The position numbers were made by a program, and so were the translations under genes. Below the pieces are notes generated by a model. The model saw nothing but the letters and a program-made list of their open reading frames with translations, was not told the DNA's origin and did not search any database. Positions 45,901 to 57,148 of a stretch of 64,000 bases of DNA are shown piece by piece. The stretch is from Stenopsyche tienmushanensis (lineage: Eukaryota > Arthropoda > Insecta > Trichoptera > Stenopsychidae), in the NCBI GenBank assembly GCA_008973525.1, contig WACJ01000502.1:2356001-2420000 (forward strand), written 5' to 3'. Numbering within the stretch: position 1 is the first letter of the stretch; the number at the start of each line of letters is the position of its first letter.

Positions 45901-48004
45901 AGCAACTTTGTCCTTCTATTTTCATAAAGCCGCTTATACTTTTCCTGTAATTTTCCCTCTGCGTTATAATATAATGAATTTTTTTATTATTGTTTCAGCT
46001 GAAAGAATCGGACCTTCCAAAAAGCTTGTCAAATGAAAAAGTCATGGCAAATTGTGAACTAGTGCAACAGGTTTGCTTCAGAATAAAAATATTTTAATTC
46101 TAATATAACATAATTTTAAATATATGTTTTTAATAGTTGGTAGATATTGGCTATGATTCTGGAATGGCATCTGAAGCACTTAAAAGGACTGCAAATGATT
46201 TGAATGACGCAATAGACATGCTGGTCAAATATGGCGGAATTGTTGTTGATTACGTTGGTAAGTTTAAATATAATAAATTTAGTAATACATAACAAGGATA
46301 ATCCCAGAACTACCCGATCTAACAAAGAAAACACAAAAAATTTGGAAAAATATCTTTATTTACCAACATAGTTTCCTTTCAGCTCAATACACTTTTCCCA
46401 GTAATATTCAATAGCTTTGGTACTCCTTTGGAAAAAGAAAATAATCTGAGGGGGCCAAATCTGGCAAATAGCGTGACAATTCGAACTTTAACTCATTGAT
46501 TTTGATCACTGCGTTAACGGATGTGTGAACTGATGCATTGTTTTAATAAAACAATAGTTTATTTATAACCAAATGTGGTGGTTTTTTCTTGTATTCATCA
46601 CTCAAACGTTGCAATAAGTTTGCATAATACTCGTCGTTGATTGTTCTTCATTTTTTAATATAATCAATGTAAATTATGCCACATGCATCCCAAAAAACTG
46701 ATGAGCCGATTCTCCCCTTTCAGTCCGTTGTTTTGATTGTTCCTTTGTCTCAGGTGGGAAGTGTTGGACCCATGTTTCATTCATGGTTATGAATCGACAC
46801 AGCTCAGCTTTATTGCTGTGAAACATTAACAAACATTTGATTGATCATCACCAAACATTCGTAACCTCATTTTGTAGACCATTGTGATGTTTGTCTTGGC
46901 AGCTCATACGGCCTCATTTAAACTCTGCCATCCAATCTATGTATCAGGTCAAGTACTTTTGGAACTACCCTCATATCTTCTACTGTATATTCAGTTTGGC
47001 TTCTGGCCGGGAAAATCCATGGTGACCACCATAGAAAAAGTGCTGCACACTGTAGAGAACTCAGGTAGAGAGCTCATTCATGTTGAAAGGCAACCTCATG
47101 AAGAGATATCTCTGCATCAAGCTTATGGGAAATTATGTACCTGTACGTCATCAGAGACACGACCGCCAAGGCAGCCAGATCTCATACCAAAATGCCTTAC
47201 CGGGGCCGATTGGGGACTTAGTCGGCGCAGCCTGCGCATAGCTTATGAGGCTATTTATGTGAGCATCGACACATACGGAGCTGGAGCCTGATTGGGACAT
47301 CATGGTAGGAACGTTATCATCAAACACATGCTAAACGGTGCACAAAAGCAACCACTTAGGAATGGCAGCGTAGATGGTCGGTTCCGACCATGTGGCGCTT
47401 TCTGTTTCGGTTGTCGGTGCTTGGGTAAACCCGACAGTCATTTCAGTACCCACCTAATGGGACTGGGCCTAGCAAATAGGTCGGATTGCCCATGTGAGAA
47501 CCCGTGTATGAATGCAGATCACATTTGGTGGACTTGCGCAGGCATGGGGACCGAGATGCTTCTGAAGCATGTTCGCAGGCCTTGTGAGGGGCCCATCAGA
47601 CACAGAGACATAACCTGTCCCGGAGCCTTATAAAATAATATACTCTAATATTGTAAATATATAATTTTGTTATTTTTTTATTTATAAAGTTTAATTTAAT
47701 CTGTATATATTACTTTGTTGACTTAAATAGATTCAAATGATGGTGCCAGTAGTTCCCAAAACATGCAAGATGCAGAAGCGAAGCGAACTGCCAAGAAAGT
47801 GTATGTAGTATTTCCATAAAATATTTTAATTTGATATGATTGATGTTTTTAAAATAAAATGAACCATCAAATTCTAGGAAGAAGATGAAAGCAGCATTTG
47901 CTAGGCTATGCGATGGAATAGATGTTAACAAAGACGACTATCTCGACTTAACATTAGCTGAAGAAGAAACGATCTTAAATCAATATCTAAACATGTTGAA
48001 ATAG
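39977..48004 (+). CDS. NUB1: NEDD8 ultimate buster 1-like protein (UBL-UBA), complete
   Basis: NUB1 binds NEDD8 and related modifiers and delivers them to the proteasome. Exons: 39977-40096, 42999-43258, 43337-43437, 44170-44279, 44353-44509, 44601-44797, 44880-45168, 45242-45413, 45999-46070, 46137-46257, 47731-47800, 47878-48004. Correcting one missing base, this gives about 598 residues (family about 600). Seen: an N-terminal RLRLWLPPY motif, a ubiquitin-like domain (about 75-160; GIATLRITT onward), a helical LEDQSGNPLYLP / DNYALLNLDIAWCYLRL region with TPR-like character, and three UBA domains (about 359-395, 429-462, 487-527), each with the M/I-G-Y signature (EMGYTLTEA, DMGYSKKTA, DIGYDSGMA), ending in an acidic EEETILNQYL tail. 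Exon 5 has a one-base loss in an A run near 44395-44402 (frame -1). Exon 7 is best ended at GC|GTCAGT and exon 11 at GT|GTATGT to keep phase. Intron 1 holds a LINE, intron 3 a Tigger-type remnant, intron 10 a mariner plus an R1-type LINE. Confidence 0.9.
41080..42415 (+). mobile_element. Jockey-type LINE remnant in NUB1 intron 1
   Basis: A 5'-truncated reverse transcriptase. Blocks in order: SGYGLITRRMVKEL, YFPPQWKVAKIILIPKHGKD, SKFFEKLLLKRL, HQFGFRQQHTTVEQ, FLDVTQAFDKVWH (catalytic D), SSVPQGSVLGP, FTDDTALLT (the Y/F-x-D-D box), then a post-RT tail with LKPIWTY and NAPWYVTNKVIH. Two in-frame stops and several indels separate the blocks, so it is dead. It lies in the same direction as NUB1. 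Confidence 0.85.
42430..42740 (-). pseudogene. Tc1/mariner-superfamily transposase remnant, second copy
   Basis: The minus strand carries degraded LNDMDTATCGSN, KVNITNAI-like and CGRHFNDVI segments that align with 27140-27600. Frameshifted throughout. It starts within 20 bases of the Jockey LINE end. Confidence 0.5.
43638..43830 (-). pseudogene. Tigger/Jerky (pogo-type) transposase remnant
   Basis: The minus strand in NUB1 intron 3 reads HLLPNTTPILQPMDKKVMSN then FKKLYTMGLR. The L-P-P-N-T-T-x-x-x-Q-P-M-D-x-x-V pattern is diagnostic of the DDE domain in pogo/Tigger/Jerky proteins. Only about 60 residues remain. Just downstream on the plus map, 43572-43603 forms a GGTGGCTC/GAGAGCCACC hairpin. 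Confidence 0.65.
43915..44105 (+). repeat. Dispersed repeat W, short copy
   Basis: Matches 36725-37020 with an internal deletion; it lies just upstream of NUB1 exon 4. Confidence 0.55.
46290..46974 (-). mobile_element. Deleted mariner element in NUB1 intron 10
   Basis: Terminal repeats: ACAAGGATAATCCCAGAACT on the left and, inverted, ATGAGGGTAGTTCCAAAAGT on the right. Inside on the minus strand: a mariner transposase fragment with FITMNETWVQHFPPETK (first catalytic D replaced by N: M-N-E-T-W), then KEQSKQRTERGES and a much decayed C-terminal half. At about 685 bases it is half the length of an intact mariner. Confidence 0.75.
46975..47640 (+). mobile_element. R1-type LINE remnant in NUB1 intron 10
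   Basis: The plus strand reads FGFWPGKSMVTTIEKVLH (start of the RT fingers), then after deletions ADWGLSRRSLRIAYEAIYVS and IDTYGAGA, a stop, and a long frame with LANRSDCPCENPCMNADHIW before W-T-C, a C-x-C...H...C zinc motif typical of R1-clade elements. It begins exactly where the mariner ends. Confidence 0.75.
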
Positions 48005-48049
48005 ACATGTACATTTTTAATCTTCCACTCATACTATATATGATTTTAA

Positions 48050-48055
48050 AATAAA
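48050..48055 (+). promoter_or_regulatory. AATAAA polyadenylation signal for NUB1
   Basis: Canonical signal about 45 bases past the TAG at 48002-48004. Confidence 0.65.
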
Positions 48056-49148
48056 TATATTGTTTATGAATCAGCAATCAGGGTAGAGTGAAGAGCTAAA
48101 TCTTTTAAAGCGACCTATTGTTTGATTATTCAATTTTTTTCCAAGAATGTATTTTGTACTAAATGATCTCGAGACAACAAAGGGATATCGTTGAAACATT
48201 CTTTATAAATTATTTGAGAGTATCACAGTCGCTATCTAAAAAGTACTGATTATTTTAATATTCTGCCGTCCCTGTTTGTTCTTTCGTTTTACGATACAGA
48301 AATAAGTCTTAACATTTTATTATTCAAAGAAAATGTGGCTGTGATTTTCAGAACTAGTCTTTTTGATCTGGTTAAATGATCATTTTACGGACGTGCCAAG
48401 AACAGAATCATAATTTTATAATTTTTGAAACGTTGACTATAAAAACACCGTACACTATTTATTGCTATATTTCAACACTTTGGGTATCGATAAATCGATA
48501 CCATATTTTACATGTGTGTTTCTATCCTAATATTCATGCATGATGTAAAACGATTTCTGAGACACGTTAATAGAAAAAAGCGTCTTTAACATTGAGTATT
48601 AAAACGCTAATCAAACGATTATTACCGAAATTGATGTTTAATTTCATTTTTGATAAATGATATTCGCATATTTGTTTACATTTATTAATCGTTATTCGCT
48701 TAGAAAAATATATAAGATACTCGTCACATATTTATTATACAACTTCTTGGAGTATCTCAAGGTGTTATATGCCATAGTTTGCATATTATGAATTACTATT
48801 TGTATTTGATATTAATGAAATTATTTTTATTGTATTAACTAGGAATTTTTGAAACACCGGTGGCGTGATTTCATAAACTGATTTGGACTCTCTTGCACAA
48901 TTAAATATGGAAAAATCTCCATATTTCATCTAATAATCGGTGGTATGTAGATTATTAAGATATGTGCCTGATGAAAATTGTGTAGATATTTTTTGATGTT
49001 ATACTTATTTCAGGTAAATATTTAGAAATATAATAAAAAGATTATTGACAAAAGATTTTAGTTTTTTTTATAATACAATTCCATACAAAATGCTTTAGAA
49101 AAATACTTACAAATACAAACGAATTAAATCTACAATATGATTTTTTTA
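48056..49148. other. Spacer between convergent NUB1 and TRAF genes
   Basis: AT-rich; no gene or element recognised. It should contain the 3' UTR of the minus-strand TRAF gene. Confidence 0.45.
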
Positions 49149-52100
49149 CTATGGTTTCGAGATAATTATTTCAATAAACATTACATTATTTTTTATGTAG
49201 TCAAACTTATCCAAACTCGTGTGCGGAATAAACACATATTGTTTTCTTGTATTGGGATCACTTGAACTTTTATCAGACGTTAGAGAAACATTATCGAATT
49301 TTCTCTTATCTGATTTTTTATCAGTGCCCATTAATGTAAGATATTCTTCTTCAACTTCTTTCTTTTTCACCGAAAGAGTTTTAACAATATCCACTGACTG
49401 AAAAATATAAATTTCAACATGAAATATTATATACAGATGCGACAGGGAAACTTCCTAATTTGAAACACACGCTCTGAAGTAACAGTTATTTCGAGAAGGT
49501 TGGGGTTGGCGCTCATTTGAAAGCGCAGGACCTAACGTGCAACTGTTCGATATGCGTTGTCCAAAATAGACATCATTGGACTGATACTGTTTGTGTTATT
49601 AATTTTTTAAAATAAGGTAGTTTCTCTGTCGCACCCTGTATTATTATCAACACATGTTATTATCAAATACATTTATTGAAATTGAATGATATATAAAGGA
49701 AAAGTATAAATCATATTTATTTTATTTTGTTGGTTTTATTATAAATTGAAACATTGATTTTTATGTATAAGATTTAATGTAAGTTAATTGTACTATATCT
49801 ATATTATTTGAGAAATTGCAAACAATAAGTTGCCAAAGTCTTATCACAATCAAATGAATGGTATGGCAGTACATAAAATACGAACAAACAAATTTTATTT
49901 TTGTATATTAGACTATGCTTATGTTACTCACGCAATCCTTAGCAATAAGTGGACGAAGTTTTATCTCAATATGATGAACGGTATGGCAGCGCATTACATA
50001 CGAACAAACAAATATTGTTCTAATGAAATATTATGTGGTCCTTCCAGCCATTGCGACTATGAAATATCAATTATTTATAGGAAGTATGAAACATCTACCA
50101 TTCTAACTCATTTAATCTACTAATCGTTACTGCATTTACAGATTTCCCGACATGCTTGTTATTCATTACCTCATACATACATAGTTGAGAGCACCCAATA
50201 CTATATAACGTATGGAACCTTGCCGGTTCAGACTCGGAAAAGCATAAGGAAAACAGCAAGCAACTTTGAGGAGATACAAATGAAGAATGCTTGAAAAGGG
50301 GACTGAATTATGTACATCGAAGTGGCGTTAGTCCTTCGGGAGACTGTTTATGGCTGAACTATAATAAAATAATTACCTTATCCCTCTTTGGCGTCTGATC
50401 TTTGAGTATAATATCCGCCTGCAGAGTCGCAGGCCATTCCAAAATCGGATCATATTCGCCCGGCAAAATATACACGGTGGCAGTGAGATGACGTCCTCGT
50501 GCTCTGCCGTTTCCGTTCAAATTTATCTCCGCCTTTAAATTTCAAATATGAATTACAACGGTGAGTTTTTTGATATCCAAAAAATTAAACGCAATCATAC
50601 CTGAACGGTGTATCCGTATTTGCTGGAAAGAAAAATCGGACTTTGCAGAATAGATCCGTTATCGATGGCGTCTTTCAGTTTCTGATGATAGCATTCGATT
50701 CGCCAAAGAAAATGTCCTGAAAACCATTAATATTATCGTTTGATCGATATTGTAAATGGATGATTGAATGATTGCGATTGACGTACCGGAGGTTTCCGTT
50801 GCTTGATGATTTGAATTTAAATTGTTATGGATCGCATCCGAATGACTTTCGTTGCTTTGTATATTGTTTATTTGCTTTGATAACGTGCCCAGATTTCTAT
50901 CCATCATGCTAAGCGTGGATGAATCTTCTTGCATTGATTGTTTTATCGATTTCATTTCCTGATTCATGTTTTCTAATTGGGTCATCAATTCCGATATGCT
51001 ATCCAGTCTTTTTTCGATATCGTTCTGGAATGCGTGAATATTTTGCATTTGTTGTTTGGTCAAAAGGTTTCTTGTGACATTATCGTCTTTAGATCGGCCA
51101 TCTCCTGCTGCATAGTGATTATTTGTCCGTTGGCCGCTGTGCTGGTGTAGTTCTTTTCGCTCTTTATCGTGTCCAAATCAGTCACTAAACATAATAAAAT
51201 TATTATTCAATCAAATTTATGTACGTACGGCACTTAAAAAATATATATTTTAATAGATGCGTTACCTATTTTATCGAAATTTCTTAATTTGCCATCTTGA
51301 CTATTCACTATCATCTCTAATCGACTTCTTTCATCTTTTTCATATGCTACTACTTTTTGTAAGCTATCCATTCGTAACTCCACTTGCACTATGAAATCTT
51401 TGAAATCCTTCGAATCATATTTAAATGAAAACATATATTATAATATAATACTGATATATGAATCTAATACGACACCGTAACTTAATTTTACCTGATTTTT
51501 TAAGTTGATGCCATTAAATTCATCTTTTAATTCCGATATTAATATTTTTTGTTTGGACATTTCTTCTTCGGTTGATCTTCGCATTGCGGTGAGAGTCGCC
51601 AAAACTATTTGATTTCGTTCCTCCGATAATACATATTGCCGCTTGAGCTTACTTACTTCAGTCTTAAGATGGCCCGCATAATTCCTATCTTCGGTAATAA
51701 TCAATCTAAAATATTGGTATTCTTATTTTATATGAACGATTGATTTATAAATTTATAATTTCATACAATTGCTTATCAAATTGCATCTACACGTTAAATA
51801 ACGGCTACTTCAATTTTGTTGTATCGTTTAAATAAATTTCTTTTATACCGTAATTGTCGATCTATCAAAGATCTTGATTAAACATTTAGAAGCGTTATCT
51901 TTTTAAGTTTATTTAATACAGTTAAGCAATTGGTTATTGATGATCTTGTACTTATGATGATAATATTAATAAGTTTATAGAAATGTTATAAAGCTGGTAG
52001 TCAAGATATTTTTAATTACCTTAAGTTATCCATTTCTTTTTTCAGGTACTCGATATTATCAAGCGCAACATTTAATTTTGGATCTGTCTTTTTTTCTTCT

Positions 52101-52921
52101 AGTATATTAAAAAGGGTAGGACCGATAGTGTTGCGCGATGGTAATGTTTTTGAAGTATCCCTTCTATTCGTTGTACCGCAGTGCCGCTCGTGAGACACTT
52201 TGTGTTTCCTTTCGATCCATGATCCGCATTCCTTTGGGCATTTTTCCAGAATACTTCCACATTGCTTTACATGATTCTAAACATATGACAAAGAATTAAA
52301 AGAAGCGCTGATTAAAAAATACCTATTATAGCGTTATGATGGAAAATATTGATCGGAAGACAATACGATACAAAAGGAATAAACGAGAATCACATCTTTA
52401 TATATATCGGATGTAATGAAAGTATGTATTTACAAGCTTTTTATCATCATATGTCGTTTAAATCATTTTTTTTATTGCCTAAATTAAATTATTATCCTTT
52501 TTTATAGATTGTAGGCAGATTCATGAATATAATCAATCTACTTCAGAATAACGTAGCCTTGAGACATGAAAATAACTTCAAAAATGGTATCATAATTCAA
52601 ACGGAATGCTAATATTATTCGTAATGCTGTTTAGAATATGTATGAATGCTTATTTATTAACAAAAAATCATCAAATCGACGTTGATGTTAAACTTATTTT
52701 AATTTAAATAATCTACGCGATGATTTAATATGAATTTCTCAATTTTATCAACGCAACAGAATGTGATTTAATAATTGGGGTAAACCTTGTCATATTATTT
52801 GATAAGCGTTTTAATGTAACTACGATTTTCTCACCTGTAAAAGCAATGCATTTTCGATAGACTCGTTACAAAAATAACACATGAAACTCGTACCGACGGG
52901 TCTATTCATATCGCCGTTCAT
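49149..52921 (-). CDS. TRAF/MATH-domain coiled-coil adaptor without RING finger
   Basis: TRAF proteins are trimeric cytoplasmic adaptors that link TNF/Toll-type receptors to kinase or ubiquitin signalling. Exons, 5' to 3' on the minus strand: 52921-52835, 52276-52020, 51705-51492, 51407-51266, 51184-50787, 50716-50601, 50532-50377, 49397-49149; about 539 residues after correcting one base. Seen: MNGDMNRPVGTSF, then a short Cys/His region (CYFCNES, HVKQCGSILEKCPKECGSW, HERHC) resembling one or two TRAF-type zinc fingers; a long coiled coil (about 115-365); and a C-terminal TRAF-C/MATH domain (about 367-539: GHFLWRIECYHQKL, SSKYGYTVQ, AEINLNGNGRARGRHLT, LPGEYDPILEWP, YVFIPHTSLDKFDYIKNN). The loop before YVFIP is long and Lys/Ser-rich. 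There is no RING domain at the N-terminus, so no ubiquitin-ligase activity is expected. A one-base loss near 51062-51071 (TGA at 51060-51062) breaks exon 5. The intron 7 holds a MITE. Confidence 0.85.
49434..49638. mobile_element. 205-bp MITE with TA target duplication in TRAF intron 7
   Basis: The left end CAGATGCGACAGGGAAACT is mirrored by AGTTTCTCTGTCGCACCCTG; both ends are flanked by TA (49432-49433, 49639-49640), as for Tc1/mariner-mobilised elements. Noncoding. Confidence 0.75.
49800..50030 (+). repeat. Tandem-unit fragment of the Helitron-like family
   Basis: Two direct units of about 120 bases (AAGTTTTATCTCAATATGATG, cut here to its family resemblance; ATGGCAGCGCATTACATACG; TATTAGACTATGCTTATGTT), homologous to the units in 32758-33175 in inverted orientation. 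Confidence 0.55.
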
Positions 52922-54479
52922 TTTGTTGTCGTTTTTAAATCAACGTCGATAAATAGTTGATGCACTGAGCTTCTTAAAACGTTTGATCGATGCACATTAA
53001 TGAGAATGTATCAATCGATTTTCACAATATAATCACCAACTTATCTATTTGATATGCAGAGTTTTTGATCGTATATTAATTGTATTTAAAACATTTTCAC
53101 TTTTGTACACAAATCAATTTTATCCATGCGAGAAGGATGTTTAGATCACAATACCTATTGTCTCAGATGCTCTCGCTATCCTGAATGAATAAGATTTCGA
53201 CATAGAGCCAATTCGTTATCTATTTTCTGTTTATCTTTCTCACTTGCACAATGCGTTATCATGATTACTATGGGCAGTGACATGACTCACATTAAGACCT
53301 GTGTTTTATTGATATTTACCTGTGCAAATATGATAGTCAATATTGGTCTCCGTTTCAATAATTCGGAATGAATAAAGTTCATACGACGATTATAGTTCTT
53401 AATCGGTGATCAACGAATCATACCTTTTCAAAAAAATACATATATTAGAAACTCTCGCTAAAACACATTTTGAAATGGACCACATAATGATATTCATCGT
53501 TGCATCCCAAGAATCAATAATTTTCATGTATCAAATTTGTATGTAAATTTACAAGAACAAGTTTTCTCATCGTGATGTTTACGGCTCCCAATCAACATAT
53601 TGTGCATTGACTGTTTAAAATCCAAAATTCCTCGTTATTACAATTTTCATATCAAATCCTCTTGAGTCATAATTATTCCATTTATGGATTATAAAATATG
53701 TAGTAGATTTAATCAAACGATAAGATACAATTTATTGAAGATAATGTTCATGGCTCTGTGATATCAAGCGTTCTAAAAAAGGTTTTCATAAGACAAAAAT
53801 GATAAAATAGCTGATGGGAGTGCCTATTTTGATTCATGTTAATATTCCAAGAAACTTGTAACTCATCTACGCTCGTTATCAATACTGAAATATCACAATA
53901 GATAATTTAAAACACTCAATTAATATTATATTAGCAATCAGAAACAGAATTATCAGAAACTGGATGTAGAATGCAAATTTGATCAAAACAACAATAATGT
54001 TTTACAACTGGAGACATTGAAATCTTTATCTAGGACAAGTGCTCGACATTTTTGGGATTATTCAGTCGGTGAGTACTACTAAGTGCTGATATAACATTGT
54101 GAAACAAAGATAATGAATTCTAATGTTTATCAGCTGTTGAGAATTATTTAAAGAGCTGCAAAATAATGCAGCAAGCAGGTCATGTAACAAGGTGAACGAA
54201 GCATTTTAATGAATTGAAAGAAATCCGATGCAGAGCACATAAAAGTTGTTCGAATGGAAGGATGTTATCCCTTTGGTGAGTACGCACTCACATGTTGAGT
54301 ATGCACTCGAGCGATTCAGAGTAGTATACAGTACTTCTATTTCTAATACGATATATATCAAAATTTATCCTATTTGAGACACTATTATGGGTCCCAAATG
54401 CATTGTTTTTTGTCGAAAAATAACTATTTCCATTAAGTGTGTGTATTATAGAATTAGAAGACTCCAGGAGGCTTGGACT
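52922..54479. other. Upstream region of the TRAF gene and spacer
   Basis: AT-rich, no coding exon or element recognised. The TRAF promoter must lie in the first part; ATCAACGTCGATAAATAG near 52938 is the only GC-richer spot. Confidence 0.4.
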
Positions 54480-54910
54480 TTGAACTTTAAATGTCGTAAA
54501 ATTTAGATATAATTAACTGAAATCGCTATCGCCGGATAAGCTATTAAGCTCTTTTAACAAAAATAAGACGAATTTCGTTCGTGTTGTCTTGAGAGCAGGC
54601 GTTTGTTTTGATAATTGAGATCCTCGCATTATTTTTATCGTTGACCAATTTTATTATTCCTCCTTGACTGTTCTGGAGTAGCGTTATTAGCCAAGTATCA
54701 TCACTCCTTTGCAAAATTTACTCCAGAAGTAAACTGGCAGGCTTGCACGATAACCCTGTCCTTTTATTTTCGCAACACATTAATAGACAAAATAGCTGAA
54801 CAACAGAAAGCAGATGCCATGCGAATATTGTGTGCTATCAACAGTGTTAAGTTTCATTTATTGAGCTTAGTTCAATATCAAGCTCGTTACACTCTGCGAT
54901 AGACTTGACA
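54480..54910 (+). repeat. Dispersed repeat family Y, copy 2
   Basis: Matches copy 1 over about 400 bases and copy 3 from GTAAAATTTAGATATAAT onward. It carries an 8-base insertion (ATCATCAC) inside a conserved block. Confidence 0.7.
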
Positions 54911-55224
54911 GAAAAGTGGATTTACATTAGAGCGTGGCATATCTGCTCTCCGGTTCGAAAGAGTTAAGGCAAAATTTACATTCCAGGATGATCTCATACA
55001 TACTTCAAAATTCTGTATCAATTCTAGATGCAGAAAGAACGGTCCAGTGCCTCATAATACATGCCAAAAGTGGACATTTTGATGAAAGTCCCACATAAAG
55101 CATTTTTTTTCATAAACAATTTGTGTTATCATTTAAATGTTTATATTGTGTGATCATGCTAAAAAGGATGTGTTTAACAATGTGAATTTTAATGTCAATA
55201 AATTATGTGTTTTGTAAGTTGTTT

Positions 55225-55395
55225 TTCACAAGTTCAGTTTGGCGCTCATTCGTCATATCAGCAGTCCGAAAAGCGGACCGATTGAGCATACAAACCTTAT
55301 GGGCACTCCGTCCTCTTTTAAGGCTTTTTGCGACATTTTCTATGACCTGTACGAACACATAAGCAACGTAGTGTCTAGATACTTTCTATCATAGT
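55225..55395 (+). repeat. Repeat family X, copy d
   Basis: CGCTCATTCGTCATATCAGC, AGTCCGAAAAGCGGACCGAT, CCTTATGGGCACTCCGTCCT, TTTTGCGACATTTTCTATGA, CTGTACGAACA and GTGTCTAGATACTTTCTATC. The shared frame is open for about 50 codons. Confidence 0.7.
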
Positions 55396-55940
55396 TCATC
55401 CCTTTTTGCATTAAATTGTGATTGGGGATGAAAAATGGATTGTTTATATGTGGGGACAACATAAATTGTAAACGTCAATGGCTTTCATTAAGCCAAATAG
55501 GTGGAGCAAACTCATCACCATTATCAAAAACTAAAATATTTGCGAACTGATAAAATAATTTTACTATTTTACCAATGCCATCTAACCGTTCAAGGTATGC
55601 GATAATAGTGCCAAATATGTGTGCCTATTCTATTATCTCTTATCGGTGAATTTTGATTCGTTTGCCATTTTTTCATTTCCTGCGAAGGTTTAACATATTT
55701 ATTTTCAATACCAGAAATACAATAGCGTTCTTGCATTGCCCTCATGCTTTCAATCAAATCGGACGAATGTGTTAATTAATATAAAATTGTCAAGTTCGTC
55801 CGGTGTATTCCGTGACACGCCATCGTATAATATAATTATGCCCGGATAACATCTCAGCGGATCGAATCTTCTGTTATTATGTTTAAAAACTGATGTTTCT
55901 TATCTTACAATGCCAAAGAAGATGATGCCGTGATGCTGAA
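55396..55940. other. Unassigned stretch
   Basis: No gene or named element recognised. Confidence 0.4.
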
Positions 55941-55944
55941 GAGT

Positions 55945-56165
55945 GTCATTTGCGTTTAAACGCCAACATTCAACTTGACATTGGCGGCGACGAGAATCAA
56001 TTCCGTATTAAATGTATGCATAATCATCAGAAAAAAGTATTAATTTGATCTCAGTCTTTGCATGGAAGTTCTGTTAATTAAAATTAAATGGACTTCTGAC
56101 ATAACTCGTTTTCAAATTATTTGAATTTCGCGGTCACCTTTAAGAATTATACATCAATTATTGGG
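55945..56165 (+). repeat. Dispersed repeat Z, copy 1
   Basis: Matches 58440-58710 in the same orientation: CAACATTCAACTTGACATTG, AATGTATGCATAAT, TTAATTTGATCTCA, CGGTCACCTTTA. Confidence 0.65.
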
Positions 56166-56549
56166 GCATGCTTCACACTCTGGCTGCTGTGATGCTTTTC
56201 AAAATATTATCGAGGACTGCTGAAGATAATTTACTGTGATTCACAAGTTTCGATTCTGAAAGTGATATGGATTTCAGTTAACATTTAAGCGATGATTAAT
56301 TGCATGGCATTGTTAACAAACGCGAAATTGAAGAAGTGTTTTTCGAAGTATTTTTGAATCAAGATTTTGACAATATTTATCAGATTTTGAAGAGGGCCAA
56401 AAAATCTACCATTTCGCCCTACAAATTCAAGATATATAAATTGGTTTAGAAATTTGATATGGACAAGAGATGCCGTAAATTGTCTAAACATTCTCAATAT
56501 ATATTTTTTAAAGAAACTCATAAATGTTCATACTTACTATTCAACTTTA

Positions 56550-56790
56550 AATTTCGTAAAATTTAGATATAATCAACTGAAATCGCTATCGTCGGATAAT
56601 CTATTAAGCTCTTTCAACAAAAATAAGACGACTTTCTTTCGTGTTGTCTTGAAAGCAGACGTTTGTTTTGATAATTAAGATACTCGCATCATTCTTATCG
56701 TTGACCAATATTTTTATTCCACCTTGACTGTTCTGGAGTGGTGTCATTAGCCGAGTATCCTTTGCAAAATCTACTCCTTCCTGCCTGCTC
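56550..56790 (+). repeat. Dispersed repeat family Y, copy 3 (3' truncated)
   Basis: Starts with the same CGTAAAATTTAGATATAAT block as copy 2 and ends inside TGCAAAATCTACTCC, where unrelated sequence begins. Confidence 0.7.
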
Positions 56791-57148
56791 TCTTCTCTAT
56801 CTACTACAATCCTGTCCTTTTGTTGGCTGGCCGATGGTTTTTTTTTAAAAGTAGCTATGCATAGAACTTATCAAATTTTCCTGACTTTGTCCATTGAAGG
56901 GTTTTACATAATTCAGAATTGTCTGCTAGACAGGGCTTGCTTTTATTGGGACTATTGAGATCAATCGTCGTCCAATGTATCCATCAGTGTTCGGATTTAC
57001 AGACAATGTTGCAGCTATTTCATACGTTCTGAAAAAATCAAAAGCTGTTGTCCCATTATCAGCTACAAACAACAGGTAATGTTATTTTACAACAAGCCCC
57101 ATGGAGGTTTTGATATTATGGAGCAGATGCTTGGGGAATATATATATT

